64,000 nt of DNA, taken from NCBI RefSeq assembly GCF_000224335.1, contig NZ_AFXZ01000002.1, positions 124,001-188,000 of the forward strand, in the 5' to 3' direction. The notes under the pieces were generated by a model that was not told the origin of the DNA, did no database searches, and was given only the letters and a program-made list of their open reading frames with translations. Position numbers and translations under genes: made by a program. Every line of letters starts with the position of its first letter. Within the stretch, counting starts at the first letter, position 1. Source of the DNA: Bizionia argentinensis JUB59 (GTDB taxonomy: Bacteria > Bacteroidota > Bacteroidia > Flavobacteriales > Flavobacteriaceae). Shown one piece after another: positions 35,332-44,239 of this stretch.

Positions 35332-35670
35332 TTAAAGAAACAAATCGCCATAACCCCAAATAATAGTACCAATTAAGCCTGTTACTGTTGAAGCTGTTGA
35401 AAGCACATCATGATACAGATCTTTTTCTCTAACTTTTTTAAATTTCTCACGTAAACGTATTTCTGAATCGAATAAGTTTTCAATTTCAGATTTCTTTAAA
35501 TCCGATAAAATAAACTGGACAACAACAGAAACAAAACTCAAAACTGCCCCCGAGCGTGCGAACCATGTCTCTGTGGAATTCATTGTAAAATAAGCAGATG
35601 CCAAGCAGAATATTAATCCAAGAATTAAGAGAATAGTGGGTGTGCGGTATTTCCTTTTATGAACAATCAT
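35332..35670 (-). CDS. Small membrane protein of unknown function
   Basis: A 112-residue protein with a basic N-terminus (MIVHKRKYRT) and membrane helices at about 11-29, 36-54 and probably 92-108. The central polar region (SDLKKSEIENLFDSEIRLREKFKKVREKD) is highly charged and likely an amphipathic helix at the cytoplasmic face. I do not recognise the family. Confidence 0.55.
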   Translation of the reverse strand: MIVHKRKYRTPTILLILGLIFCLASAYFTMNSTETWFARSGAVLSFVSVVVQFILSDLKKSEIENLFDSEIRLREKFKKVREKDLYHDVLSTASTVTGLIGTIIWGYGDLFL

Positions 35671-35895
35671 TACAATGGGTTTTATTGATTCTGATTGAAA
35701 TATAATAATTTATAGATTGAATTCCTGTTTATAAATAATTCTTCACTAAAAGTTTATCCCTCAATTATAGTAGTTTTCGTTTAGTTAGTCTATTTTTACC
35801 CTAATAATTGAGACTGCTTTACTTTTTTAAAACTTCCGAAATTTTAATCAATCCTCTGCCTTCTTCATATATTTACAAATCGAGAGAGAAGCATT

Positions 35896-37050
35896 ATGCA
35901 CGCTTTCGAAGTTAATATAGCACCAAATTTTAAAACACCTAGTTTCATAATGGAAAACCCAAAGTTTTCAAGAGTAGCTGATAATGATTTTTCTAAAACG
36001 TTACGTCGCAGAGTTAATCAATATTTCAAAACAAATAATTTAAGTAAAAAAGCAAATACCACGATGGTTTTAAAAACCATTCTCATGTTATCCTTATTTT
36101 TTATGCCTTTAATTTTGCTTTCCACAGGCATGGTTACAACCACTTGGATGCTTTTTACTCTCTATATTATCTGTGGTTTAGGCATGTCTGGAATTGGAAT
36201 GGGCGTTATGCACGATGCCATACACGGTGCTTATTCTAACAATAGAACTATAAATAGATTATTGGGTTATACTTTTAATCTTATTGGAGCTAATGCCACT
36301 ATCTGGAAAATTCAGCATAATGTTTTGCATCATACTTATACAAATATTGATGATGCAGATGATGATATTAATACACCTTTTTTTCTGCGATTTTCACCAA
36401 ATGGGAAACATCATAAATCTCAACGATTTCAACATATTTATATCTGGTTCTTTTACGGCATTTCTACCATATTTTGGATAACGGCTAAAGATTTTGTACG
36501 TTTAAAACGCTATAAAAACATGGGTCTTTTAGATGAGAATCAAGTTTATAGCAGAGAATTAGTTAAGATGACTGCATGGAAGCTATTTTACTATTCATAC
36601 GCTTTAATACTTCCAATGATTATGGTACCTTTGTCGTGGTGGGTAATTTTATTAGGCTTTTTAAGCATGCATATTGTTACCGGGTTTTTGGTAAGTGTGG
36701 TGTTTCAAATAGCGCATATTATGCCAACTACCGATTTTCCATTACCGAATGAAGATGGCGTGATGACCAACGAATGGTATCGTCATCAGTTTGCAACATC
36801 GAGTAATTTTGCTCCAAAAAGCAAACTGTTATTCTGGCTTATAGGTGGATTAAACTATCAGGTAGAGCACCATGTGCTTCCAGATATATGCCATGTGCAT
36901 TATAAAAAATTAAGTCCTATTGTGGCTCAAACTGCAAAGGAATTTGGAATGTCATACCATGTTAAAAAAAGTGTTTTTCATGCTATTGTAGATCACACTA
37001 AAATGCTTCGATCGCTTGGAAGAAATGAAATTATAAGTAAAGCGGCATAA
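35896..37050 (+). CDS. Membrane fatty acid desaturase (front-end type)
   Basis: The 384-residue integral membrane diiron enzyme has the three His boxes of the acyl-CoA/acyl-lipid desaturases: HDAIHGAY near residue 106, HNVLHHTY near 140 and QVEHHVLP near 325, with four membrane helices between. The QVEHH variant with Gln in place of His is typical of front-end desaturases and linoleoyl-CoA desaturases. It inserts a double bond into membrane fatty acids, lowering the melting point. A cold-shock protein gene follows 36 bp later, suggesting one cold-linked unit. Confidence 0.9.
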   Translation: MHAFEVNIAPNFKTPSFIMENPKFSRVADNDFSKTLRRRVNQYFKTNNLSKKANTTMVLKTILMLSLFFMPLILLSTGMVTTTWMLFTLYIICGLGMSGIGMGVMHDAIHGAYSNNRTINRLLGYTFNLIGANATIWKIQHNVLHHTYTNIDDADDDINTPFFLRFSPNGKHHKSQRFQHIYIWFFYGISTIFWITAKDFVRLKRYKNMGLLDENQVYSRELVKMTAWKLFYYSYALILPMIMVPLSWWVILLGFLSMHIVTGFLVSVVFQIAHIMPTTDFPLPNEDGVMTNEWYRHQFATSSNFAPKSKLLFWLIGGLNYQVEHHVLPDICHVHYKKLSPIVAQTAKEFGMSYHVKKSVFHAIVDHTKMLRSLGRNEIISKAA

Positions 37051-37086
37051 AACTATTAAAAATTATAATATTAAATAACAGACCTC

Positions 37087-37332
37087 ATGTTAAAAAAATT
37101 GATGAATAAATTGTTCGGTAAAAATGAACCAACAACTAAAGAAGGTACAGTGAAATTTTTTAATAGATCCAAAAAGTTTGGCTTTATTACTGTTAATGAT
37201 TCTGATGAAGAAATTTTTGTTCACGCAACAAACTTAATTGATAAAATTAGGGAATCAGACAAAGTTATATTTGAAGTTGAAAAAGGAGACAGAGGTCTAA
37301 CGGCTGTAAAAGTACGCCGGTTTAAAAAATAA
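37087..37332 (+). CDS. Cold-shock domain protein
   Basis: An 81-residue protein with a short basic N-terminal extension (MLKKLMNKLFGKNEP) before the cold-shock OB fold. RNP1 reads KKFGFITV and RNP2 IFVHATNL, so single-stranded nucleic acid binding is expected. The extension of about 20 residues is longer than in CspA and looks amphipathic. It is 36 bp downstream of a desaturase gene and is closed by a strong terminator. Confidence 0.9.
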   Translation: MLKKLMNKLFGKNEPTTKEGTVKFFNRSKKFGFITVNDSDEEIFVHATNLIDKIRESDKVIFEVEKGDRGLTAVKVRRFKK

Positions 37333-37357
37333 GTAATTGGAGTGTATTAATTGTAAG

Positions 37358-37382
37358 AAACCACGCTAATGCGTGGTTTTTT
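37358..37382 (+). terminator. Rho-independent terminator after the cold-shock gene
   Basis: Stem AAACCACGC / GCGTGGTTT (9 bp, perfect) with loop TAAT and a T run. Confidence 0.9.
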
Positions 37383-37761
37383 GTATTACACCTATTTAAT
37401 GTATTTAAAAACGTATTTAAAGGATATCTTTTAGACTGAATTTGTTTCAGGAAACTTTAAGTCAGCAAGGTTTAGAATACGTGAAACCTAAATTTTATCA
37501 CTTGCTATCTTCCTGTTTTAAAAAGTGATAAGCATCAAAAATAACTCAAAGAATTCTTCAAAAAAAAACCAAATCAGAATAATGTTTTAGATTATCTGAT
37601 TTGGTTTATTGGTTTCAAATTAAGTTAAAACTATTGGCGTAAATCACTTTATATAATTGTACGAATGCAAAAGCCTTTAAATCTGTTTAAAAAACCTTTA
37701 GCCCAACTTTCGTACATAGGAATTTAGTTGTATTTTATTAAAAGTCCGTTTAAAAAGCATC
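37383..37761 (-). terminator. Convergent spacer with a leftward terminator at 37558-37607
   Basis: No gene in this 379-bp stretch. On the minus strand a 12-bp perfect stem (AAACCAAATCAG at 37566-37577 with CTGATTTGGTTT at 37596-37607), extended inwards by ATAAT/ATTAT, is followed by a run of T (A at 37561-37568 on the plus strand), so it ends leftward transcripts, presumably from the desaturase at 37762. The rest has no recognised feature. Confidence 0.7.
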
Positions 37762-38502
37762 TTACTTCTTAATCGCAACAGGCTTTAATTGAATAACTCC
37801 AACGGCGTTTAATACTCTAATAATTACATAGGTCATATCCACTTCATACCATTTAACACCAAAATTGGCACGACTTGCAAATTTATGATGATTATTATGA
37901 TAACCTTCACCCATCATTAAAAAGTCAAAACGGAAGAGATTCTTACTTGTGTTCTTCATTTTAAAATTCACATAACCATAAATGTGTCCAAACCAGTTAA
38001 TAATTACACCGTGAATAGGCGCCATTAAAAAAGTAACTGGGAGTAAAAGCCATTGCCACCAAGCAGTTGCAAAAAACACAAAAAATAGTGTATATAAAGT
38101 AATCCACAGTATTCTAGAAAAACGAGAACCGGCAAATTTATCGAAAGCTTTCCATTGTGGAACGTTTTTCGTAAAACGCGGATCAACATCAACACGTTCT
38201 AAATTAATATCTTGATAAATAGTTTTTGTTTTCCACATCATAGCAAACATATTTGCATCGTAAGACGGGGAGTGGGGATCTTGTTCCGTATCTGTATAAG
38301 CGTGGTGCATACGGTGCATAATTCCGTATCCATAAGCACTTAAATAACTAGAACCTTGAAAAATCCATGTTAGTATAAACGTAATGCGTTCCATGGTTTT
38401 AGACATAGTGAACACTTGATGAGCGGCATAGCGATGCAGGAAAAAGGATTGGAAAAACAACCCTCCATACCAAAGTACTAAAACGAAAATAATGACTGCC
38501 AT
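37762..38502 (-). CDS. Delta-9-type acyl-CoA desaturase
   Basis: A 246-residue membrane diiron desaturase. The three His boxes are HRYAAHQ near residue 24, HRMHHAYTD near 63 and HNNHHKFA near 205, the pattern of stearoyl-CoA-type delta-9 desaturases; it is shorter than eukaryotic forms, as usual in Bacteroidota. It has several membrane helices (about 1-18, 38-55, 125-170). It introduces the first double bond into saturated acyl chains. A -7 element lies immediately upstream (38515-38522). Confidence 0.9.
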   Translation of the reverse strand: MAVIIFVLVLWYGGLFFQSFFLHRYAAHQVFTMSKTMERITFILTWIFQGSSYLSAYGYGIMHRMHHAYTDTEQDPHSPSYDANMFAMMWKTKTIYQDINLERVDVDPRFTKNVPQWKAFDKFAGSRFSRILWITLYTLFFVFFATAWWQWLLLPVTFLMAPIHGVIINWFGHIYGYVNFKMKNTSKNLFRFDFLMMGEGYHNNHHKFASRANFGVKWYEVDMTYVIIRVLNAVGVIQLKPVAIKK

Positions 38503-38514
38503 ATCTTTTTTTTA

Positions 38515-38522
38515 CAAAGATA
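38515..38522 (-). promoter_or_regulatory. -7 element for the delta-9 desaturase gene
   Basis: TATCTTTG on the minus strand, 12 bp upstream of the ATG at 38502. TTTG occurs 16 bp further upstream (38542-38539), shorter than the common spacing. Confidence 0.45.
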
Positions 38523-38581
38523 ATTTCTCTTTAGGCATCAAACAATGAACCTAAATCAATTAAACGCGATTTATCCCCGTT

Positions 38582-39151
38582 TTATAGGCGTTTCCGGATT
38601 CTACTCAAGGCTTGTGGCGTAACTCCAATGTAGGAACTGATATATTTTAATGGAATTTCTTTTAATAATTCTGGACGTTCTTTAAATAATTTTAAATAGC
38701 GCTCTTCAGCCGTCAAGTTTAATAAATGTTGTTCTCGTCTGGATTTGAGTAAAAACAAGCGCTCGGCCGTGAGTCGGCCAATAAGATTACCAATTTGAGT
38801 TTTTTCATAAACCTCCTGCAAATCTTTGTAATTAATGCTTAAAAGAATCGTGTCTGTTAGGGCCTGAAGTTGATAAGCCGACGGTGATTGTGTTAAAAAA
38901 GAATCGTAAGCACTAATAAACTGGTTTTTAAAACTAAACCCAAACGTAATTTCCTTGTCTGGATCTTCTTTCGGAATAAACAAACGAACCACTCCGGATT
39001 CTATAAATGAAATATGGTTCTCAACATCATTAAGTTTTAAAAAAATACTTTTTTTAGGAAACTCGCGACGCTCCAGTTTAGACGTGAAAAATGCCCAGTC
39101 GTCATCCGATATACGGGCTATGTGTTCTAAAAAAATTTTGATTTGTTGCAA
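38582..39151 (-). CDS. Crp/Fnr-family transcription regulator
   Basis: A 189-residue protein with a cyclic-nucleotide-binding-type beta-barrel (about 15-125) and a C-terminal winged helix-turn-helix (LKYISSYIGVTPQALSRIRKRL). No cysteine cluster for Fe-S is present, so it is not Fnr-like in sensing. The barrel lacks the obvious cAMP-contact RSE pattern. It lies upstream of the delta-9 desaturase on the same strand, 79 bp away, and could regulate membrane lipid genes; that is inference. Confidence 0.85.
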   Translation of the reverse strand: MQQIKIFLEHIARISDDDWAFFTSKLERREFPKKSIFLKLNDVENHISFIESGVVRLFIPKEDPDKEITFGFSFKNQFISAYDSFLTQSPSAYQLQALTDTILLSINYKDLQEVYEKTQIGNLIGRLTAERLFLLKSRREQHLLNLTAEERYLKLFKERPELLKEIPLKYISSYIGVTPQALSRIRKRL

Positions 39152-39435
39152 GTCTTATAGTGCTATTATTGTCATGTAAAGATATTGTTCTTTTGCTTTA
39201 AAATCAAATCAATTAGGAGTCCGTTTTTATATAATTTTCTAGCAAGCTATAGGAAATTTCAAAGTTTGAAGCCTAACCAAGAATCTACTACTTTTTATAG
39301 TTTTTGTCCGTGATTAAATTTGCTATAAATGATTCTTTTAATGATTTCAATTATTTTTTTATAGATGCTTTTGAAATAAAATCTTATCATTGCTCTACTA
39401 TAAGCAGAAGATTTCTAGCTACCTAAAAATAACCT

Positions 39436-41889
39436 ATGGAATACGTCCTTTTAATTATCATTATAATTTTATTGATAGTTCAGAATACTAAATATAGTAA
39501 GGAAAGACTTAACTTAAGAAATGAAATCTATCTTCTAAATGAAAAACTAAACAGCCTTTTGGTGCTTTATAAAAAGACAAATAAATCCGCTGAAAAAGAG
39601 TCTGTTAAAGAAACAATTCAACCGCCACCCGAAGATCCTTTTAAAACGCCACCAATAGTGGTAACACCATCAGTTCCATTATTTAATAATGATGATAAAG
39701 AAGAACCAGAAGAAAAACCAGAAGAATCCATAAAAGTTGCAGCTGCAACAAAAACAGTGATGACTACAGCGCCTACCGAAAAAGTTAAAATAGAACCTCA
39801 ACCTGGCATTTGGGAACGCTTTAAACAAAGAAATCCAGATTTGGAGAAGTTTATTGGTGAAAACTTAATCAACAAAATCGGAATACTAATTTTGGTTTTA
39901 GGTATTAGCTATTTTGTAAAATTCGCGATTGATAAAAACTGGATTAATGAGCCTGCACGTGTGGGTATTGGTATTTTAGCTGGTAGTTTGGTGTTATTTA
40001 TAGCACATAGATTACGTAAAAAATACGCGCCATTCAGTTCTGTTCTTGTTGCGGGATCGATTGCCATTTTTTATTTCACTATTGCTATCGCTTACCATGA
40101 ATATCAGTTATTTGGTAAAGAAGTAGCTTTTGCCATTATGGTTATTATTACGGCTTTCAGTTGCTTGATTTCATTATCTTATAATCGTATGGAGCTCGCC
40201 GTTCTATCCTTAATTGGTGGCTTTTTAGTGCCTTTTATGGTTAGTAGTGGAAGCGGGAACTATATCGTGTTATTTACATATATCGCCATTTTAGATATCG
40301 GCATATTAGTCCTAGCTTATTTTAAAAAATGGCATTTGGTGCACATTCTTGCTTTTGTATTTACCTCACTCTTATTTTCAGGATGGATACTTAATGAAAT
40401 GGATGAAAATAAGCCTCATTATTTAGGTGCTTTAATTTTCGGATTCGTTTTTTATCTCATCTTTATTATTACCAATATCATAAATAATTTACGGACAAAA
40501 GATAGCTTTTCAAAAACACAATTAGTGATGCTTACCTTGAATAACTTTGTGTTTTATGGCATTGGAATGCTTGTGTTATCTGAATTTAAACCAGAATTCT
40601 CCGGACTATTTACTACTTTTTTAGCCTTATTGAATTTAGCTTATGCCTCGTTTTTATATAAGAAATTCGGGTTGGACAAGATTGCTGTATATTTGCTGAT
40701 AGGTTTAACGTTAACCTTTATAACCTTGGCAATACCTGTGCAGTTTTCAGGAAACAACATCACTATTTTCTGGGCAATAGAAGCTGTTTTGTTAATGTGG
40801 TTAGCACAGAAATCTCAAATAAAAAGTTATCGTTTTGCTGCCGTTTTAGTTCAGATTTTAATGGTGATTAGTTTGTTTTTAGATTGGCCAAGTTATTTGG
40901 ATAAAAACCCTGACTTTTATATTGCACTTAACCCAATCTTTATTGCAGGTGTTTTTGTAGTGGCATCCTTTGTAAGTGTTGCTTTGTTATTACAAAAGGA
41001 ATCAGAAAAATTATCAAAGTTTGGTTTTACTTTTAACCCCAAAACTTATAATAAAATAGCAGTTGCTCTTGCCGTTATCACCGGTTATCTGGTTGGTTTT
41101 ATTGAAGTAGCATACCAAGCCATTTCACATTTTACTAGGAATGATTTCTTGGCTATTATTGTAGTATATCACTTGTTGTTTTCTGCTGTTTTTGCTTTTG
41201 CTTTAAAGAAAAGCATCGTTAATTATAAGATAATATCTGTTTTGTCTATTTTCAACATTCTCTTATTTACTTTCTTGTTTTTCAAAATTCCTTTCGCAGA
41301 ACTTGAAAACAATATTTTCTACAATACCAATAACCTAATGGCTTATTATCTGCATATTATATCATTCGTTTTGATAGTTTATTTCTGCTATTTACTATAT
41401 AAAACAAACATAAAAGAGAAGGTTTTGGGGCTGTTTAGTAAAAAATGGATGATTTGGATAGCTGCTTTTATTAGTGTTTATATTTTGAGTAACGAAGTTA
41501 TTTTACAAGGTCTTCATACAATGAGTTTTACCATAGAAAAAGACCCTTTGGTAGATCAGTTTTATTTAGTCTCGGAAATGGTTTCGGCTGCAAAACACAA
41601 AATAGTAAAAACGGCACTCCCTGTTTTATGGGGCGTTCTAGCTTTTGTGTTTTTAATTATTGGCATAAAGAAACAAGTAAAACAACTGCGCATCATAGCT
41701 TTAAGTTTATTGGGTTTAACCATTGTAAAACTGTTTGTTTACGATATTAGTAACGTGTCTGAAACAGGAAAAATTATTGCCTTTATCTTACTGGGCGTGC
41801 TTATATTAATTATTTCATTTGTATACCAAAAAATTAAATTTCTGGTAATTGATGAAAACAAAACTGATGAAGATGATAAAATCGATTAA
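39436..41889 (+). CDS. DUF2339 polytopic membrane protein
   Basis: An 817-residue protein with a short N-terminal helix, a coiled-coil and Pro/Glu-rich linker (about 25-125), and then about 20 membrane helices to the C-terminus. The segment WERFKQRNPDLEKFIGENLINKIGILILVLGISYFVKFAID (about 130-170) is typical of DUF2339. The family function is unknown; the partner DUF3999 gene overlaps it by up to 38 bp, so the two products are likely to work as a complex. Confidence 0.85.
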   Translation: MEYVLLIIIIILLIVQNTKYSKERLNLRNEIYLLNEKLNSLLVLYKKTNKSAEKESVKETIQPPPEDPFKTPPIVVTPSVPLFNNDDKEEPEEKPEESIKVAAATKTVMTTAPTEKVKIEPQPGIWERFKQRNPDLEKFIGENLINKIGILILVLGISYFVKFAIDKNWINEPARVGIGILAGSLVLFIAHRLRKKYAPFSSVLVAGSIAIFYFTIAIAYHEYQLFGKEVAFAIMVIITAFSCLISLSYNRMELAVLSLIGGFLVPFMVSSGSGNYIVLFTYIAILDIGILVLAYFKKWHLVHILAFVFTSLLFSGWILNEMDENKPHYLGALIFGFVFYLIFIITNIINNLRTKDSFSKTQLVMLTLNNFVFYGIGMLVLSEFKPEFSGLFTTFLALLNLAYASFLYKKFGLDKIAVYLLIGLTLTFITLAIPVQFSGNNITIFWAIEAVLLMWLAQKSQIKSYRFAAVLVQILMVISLFLDWPSYLDKNPDFYIALNPIFIAGVFVVASFVSVALLLQKESEKLSKFGFTFNPKTYNKIAVALAVITGYLVGFIEVAYQAISHFTRNDFLAIIVVYHLLFSAVFAFALKKSIVNYKIISVLSIFNILLFTFLFFKIPFAELENNIFYNTNNLMAYYLHIISFVLIVYFCYLLYKTNIKEKVLGLFSKKWMIWIAAFISVYILSNEVILQGLHTMSFTIEKDPLVDQFYLVSEMVSAAKHKIVKTALPVLWGVLAFVFLIIGIKKQVKQLRIIALSLLGLTIVKLFVYDISNVSETGKIIAFILLGVLILIISFVYQKIKFLVIDENKTDEDDKID

Positions 41890-43120
41890 ACTTTTCACAC
41901 TACTTTTTTCGAGCATAACATTTGCCCAAACTTCCGAAGTAAGTGGAACAATAAATCTTGTTAATGAAGATGGTTTGCATCGCATTCGTATTCCTCAAAA
42001 TATGCGTTCGTTGGCTAGTCATGATTTACGTGATTTTAGAATATGGGATGCCAAAGGAAATCAGGTGCCTTATTTTGTGCAGCCTGTTACTGATTATAAG
42101 AAAACCCAGTTTTCAGATTTCAAGCAATTTCCTATTATTTCTAACACCAAAATAGTAGATACGAGTTCCACGTATATATTTGAAAATATAAATGAGTCCA
42201 TTGATAAAGCCGTACTTTTAATAGCTAATTATCAAGGAAGCAAAAGCTATAAGCTAGAAGGAAGTAACAATCAAGAAGCGTGGTTTGGTATTGTAAATAA
42301 AGGTGAATTACACCAACTAAATCACCCTACGGAAACGAATGTTTATAAAGCTATTAGCTTCCCATTAGGAAAATATAAATTTCTTAAAATTGTTTTTAAC
42401 GATCGCCAATCTTTACCTATAAATCTATTAAAGATAGGCATGGCAAATACGGAAACAGTGAATATTGTACCTGTTAGTATGGAGGAAATTCCTGTAAAAA
42501 GCAGGGGTTTTGTAGAAGAAGATTCAAAAACCCAAATTCATATTAATTTTGATGGACGGGAGGTTCTCAATCAAATTCGAATAAAAATTTCTGCTCCCGA
42601 TCTTTATAGCAGAAATGCTGTTTTATATACCATAAAAGAACGCGAAGTTAAACGCAGTATGGAATCATATCGTGAGCCCATTGCAGCATTTACCATTCGC
42701 TCCGATAAAGCACTCATTTTTGATATTCCTAATAGCCTAGAAAAAGAGGTTTATTTAGAAATTGATAATAAGGACAATCCCAAATTACAAATCGATGCTA
42801 TCCAGTTTATGCAAGAACCTGTTTATTTGGTAGCGTCTTTAAAAGAAAATGATAAGTATACCATTACAGCCGGTTTTGAGAAATTAGATTTCCCTGACTA
42901 CGATATTGCCAAAGTCACTAATACAACCAAAACTGAATTGCCTTTAGCTAAAATCAGCAATATTGTTTTTGGAAAACCAGCTAAAGTAAAGCATGAAAGC
43001 ACTTCGTTTTGGCAGCAAAAATGGTTTATGTGGGCGTGTATTATCATGGCATCACTAATGATTTCGTTTTTTGCTTTCAACTTACTAAAAGATCTTAATA
43101 AAGATAAAAACGTCTCATAA
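41867..43120 (+). CDS. DUF3999 secreted/membrane-anchored protein
   Basis: About 417 residues from ATG 41867, chosen because the product then begins MKMIKSIKLFTLLFSSITFAQ, a good signal peptide cut near FAQ; ATG 41852 or TTG 41849 would add five or six charged residues. The mature part is beta-rich (discoidin-like strands) and ends in one membrane helix (about 390-410) with a short cytoplasmic tail. DUF3999 is known only as the companion of DUF2339. The start overlaps the end of DUF2339. Confidence 0.8.
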   Translation: MKMIKSIKLFTLLFSSITFAQTSEVSGTINLVNEDGLHRIRIPQNMRSLASHDLRDFRIWDAKGNQVPYFVQPVTDYKKTQFSDFKQFPIISNTKIVDTSSTYIFENINESIDKAVLLIANYQGSKSYKLEGSNNQEAWFGIVNKGELHQLNHPTETNVYKAISFPLGKYKFLKIVFNDRQSLPINLLKIGMANTETVNIVPVSMEEIPVKSRGFVEEDSKTQIHINFDGREVLNQIRIKISAPDLYSRNAVLYTIKEREVKRSMESYREPIAAFTIRSDKALIFDIPNSLEKEVYLEIDNKDNPKLQIDAIQFMQEPVYLVASLKENDKYTITAGFEKLDFPDYDIAKVTNTTKTELPLAKISNIVFGKPAKVKHESTSFWQQKWFMWACIIMASLMISFFAFNLLKDLNKDKNVS

Positions 43121-43217
43121 TTCTGATTTTACATGTCACATGAAGCGCCTATCTCTGATAGGTATTCAATTGAAATGTCTCAATAATAAACGTGTATATC
43201 CATTTTTAAATTCTGTT

Positions 43218-43301
43218 AAATAAATCTGCGATTATTTGCGTAATCAGCGGGAAATAAACATAAGCGCTGTTTAGAATAATTATCGCGTAGATTTCGCAGA
43301 G
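43218..43301 (-). repeat. Dispersed intergenic repeat, copy A
   Basis: Lies in the 310-bp convergent spacer 43121-43430, which has no convincing gene. Read on the minus strand it shares with copy B (52935-53028) a 32-bp core that differs at one base, starting AGCGCTTATGTTTATTTCCC, flanked by CTGCGAAATC-type and CGCAGATTTATTT sequences. Copy C (59102-59190) is more diverged. Confidence 0.75.
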
Positions 43302-43377
43302 TCACGTAGAGTAACATCAAACATTTCTTTTTTGTGATGAAATAAATAAGAAGAAAAAAGTATTTATAAATAGAAAC

Positions 43378-43410
43378 AAAAAAGGTTATCCACAACAGAT
43401 AACCTTTTTT
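43378..43410 (-). terminator. Bidirectional terminator after the DJ-1-like gene
   Basis: Stem AAAAAAGGTTATC / GATAACCTTTTTT (13 bp, perfect) with a 7-nt loop. A runs and T runs on both sides make it usable from either strand, fitting the convergent gene ends. Confidence 0.88.
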
Positions 43411-43430
43411 CAAACTTACTAAACATTAAA

Positions 43431-44234
43431 CTATTTTAAACTTTCTAATAATTTTTCAGCAACCAACTCGGATGAAGCTGGGTTTTGACCTGTAATTAAA
43501 TTGCCATCTTGAATAGCATAAGCAGCCCAATCGTCTTTTTTAGAATAGATTCCGCCATTTTCTTTCAACATATCTTCCACTAAAAACGGAACAATGTCTG
43601 TTAATTGCACAGCAGCTTCTTCTGTATTTGTGAAGCCTGTCACTTTTTTACCTTTCACTAATGGATTTCCGTCCGTACCTTTAACCGCTTTTAAAGCAGC
43701 TGGTGCGTGACACACAAAAGCAATAGGTTTCTGTTGACTATTAAATTTTTCGATTAAAGCAATAGAAGCAGCGTCGTTTGCTAAATCCCATAACGGTCCG
43801 TGACCACCAGGATAAAATACCGCATCAAAATCGTCTGGATTCATATCAGCCAATACTTTGGTGTTGGCAATACGACTTTTAGCTTCATCATCTTTATTAA
43901 AACGGTCCGTAGAAGCGGTTGCAGCATCTGGTGCCGCGCTACTTGGATCTATGGGCGCAGCGCCTCCTTTTGGCGTAGCAATGGTAATATGAGCGCCTTT
44001 ATCTAATAACGTGTAGTATGGGCTTGCAAATTCTTCTACCCAAAATCCTGTTTTGTTTCCTGTGTCTCCTAATTTATCGTGAGATGTTAATACAAATAAT
44101 ATATTCATGTCTTTTTCTTTTTTAATGTCTTTTATGTTTTCTGAAACGTTTTCAGAAGTCTCATTTTTACTGTTTTTACAACTCGTTGCTGTAATAATAG
44201 TTAATGCTATGGTTAATAACTTAATTGCTTTCAT
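43431..44234 (-). CDS. DJ-1/PfpI-family lipoprotein (HSP31-like amidotransferase fold)
   Basis: A 267-residue protein with a lipobox ending at Cys19 (ITATSC), so it is probably a lipoprotein at the cell envelope. The catalytic Cys lies in PIAFVCHAPAAL near residue 174 with the usual acidic residue upstream (YPGGHGPLWDL). The family includes HSP31-type chaperones, glyoxalase III and deglycases. Export as a lipoprotein is unusual for this family. It is the last gene of a four-gene leftward cluster below the tetR gene and ends at a strong terminator. Confidence 0.83.
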   Translation of the reverse strand: MKAIKLLTIALTIITATSCKNSKNETSENVSENIKDIKKEKDMNILFVLTSHDKLGDTGNKTGFWVEEFASPYYTLLDKGAHITIATPKGGAAPIDPSSAAPDAATASTDRFNKDDEAKSRIANTKVLADMNPDDFDAVFYPGGHGPLWDLANDAASIALIEKFNSQQKPIAFVCHAPAALKAVKGTDGNPLVKGKKVTGFTNTEEAAVQLTDIVPFLVEDMLKENGGIYSKKDDWAAYAIQDGNLITGQNPASSELVAEKLLESLK

Positions 44235-44239
44235 ACAGA

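Noticed and set aside
43216-43413. 65-codon frame on the minus strand in the convergent spacer
   Set aside because: It overlaps dispersed repeat copy A and the terminator, and has no conserved pattern; it is a product of the repeat sequence.
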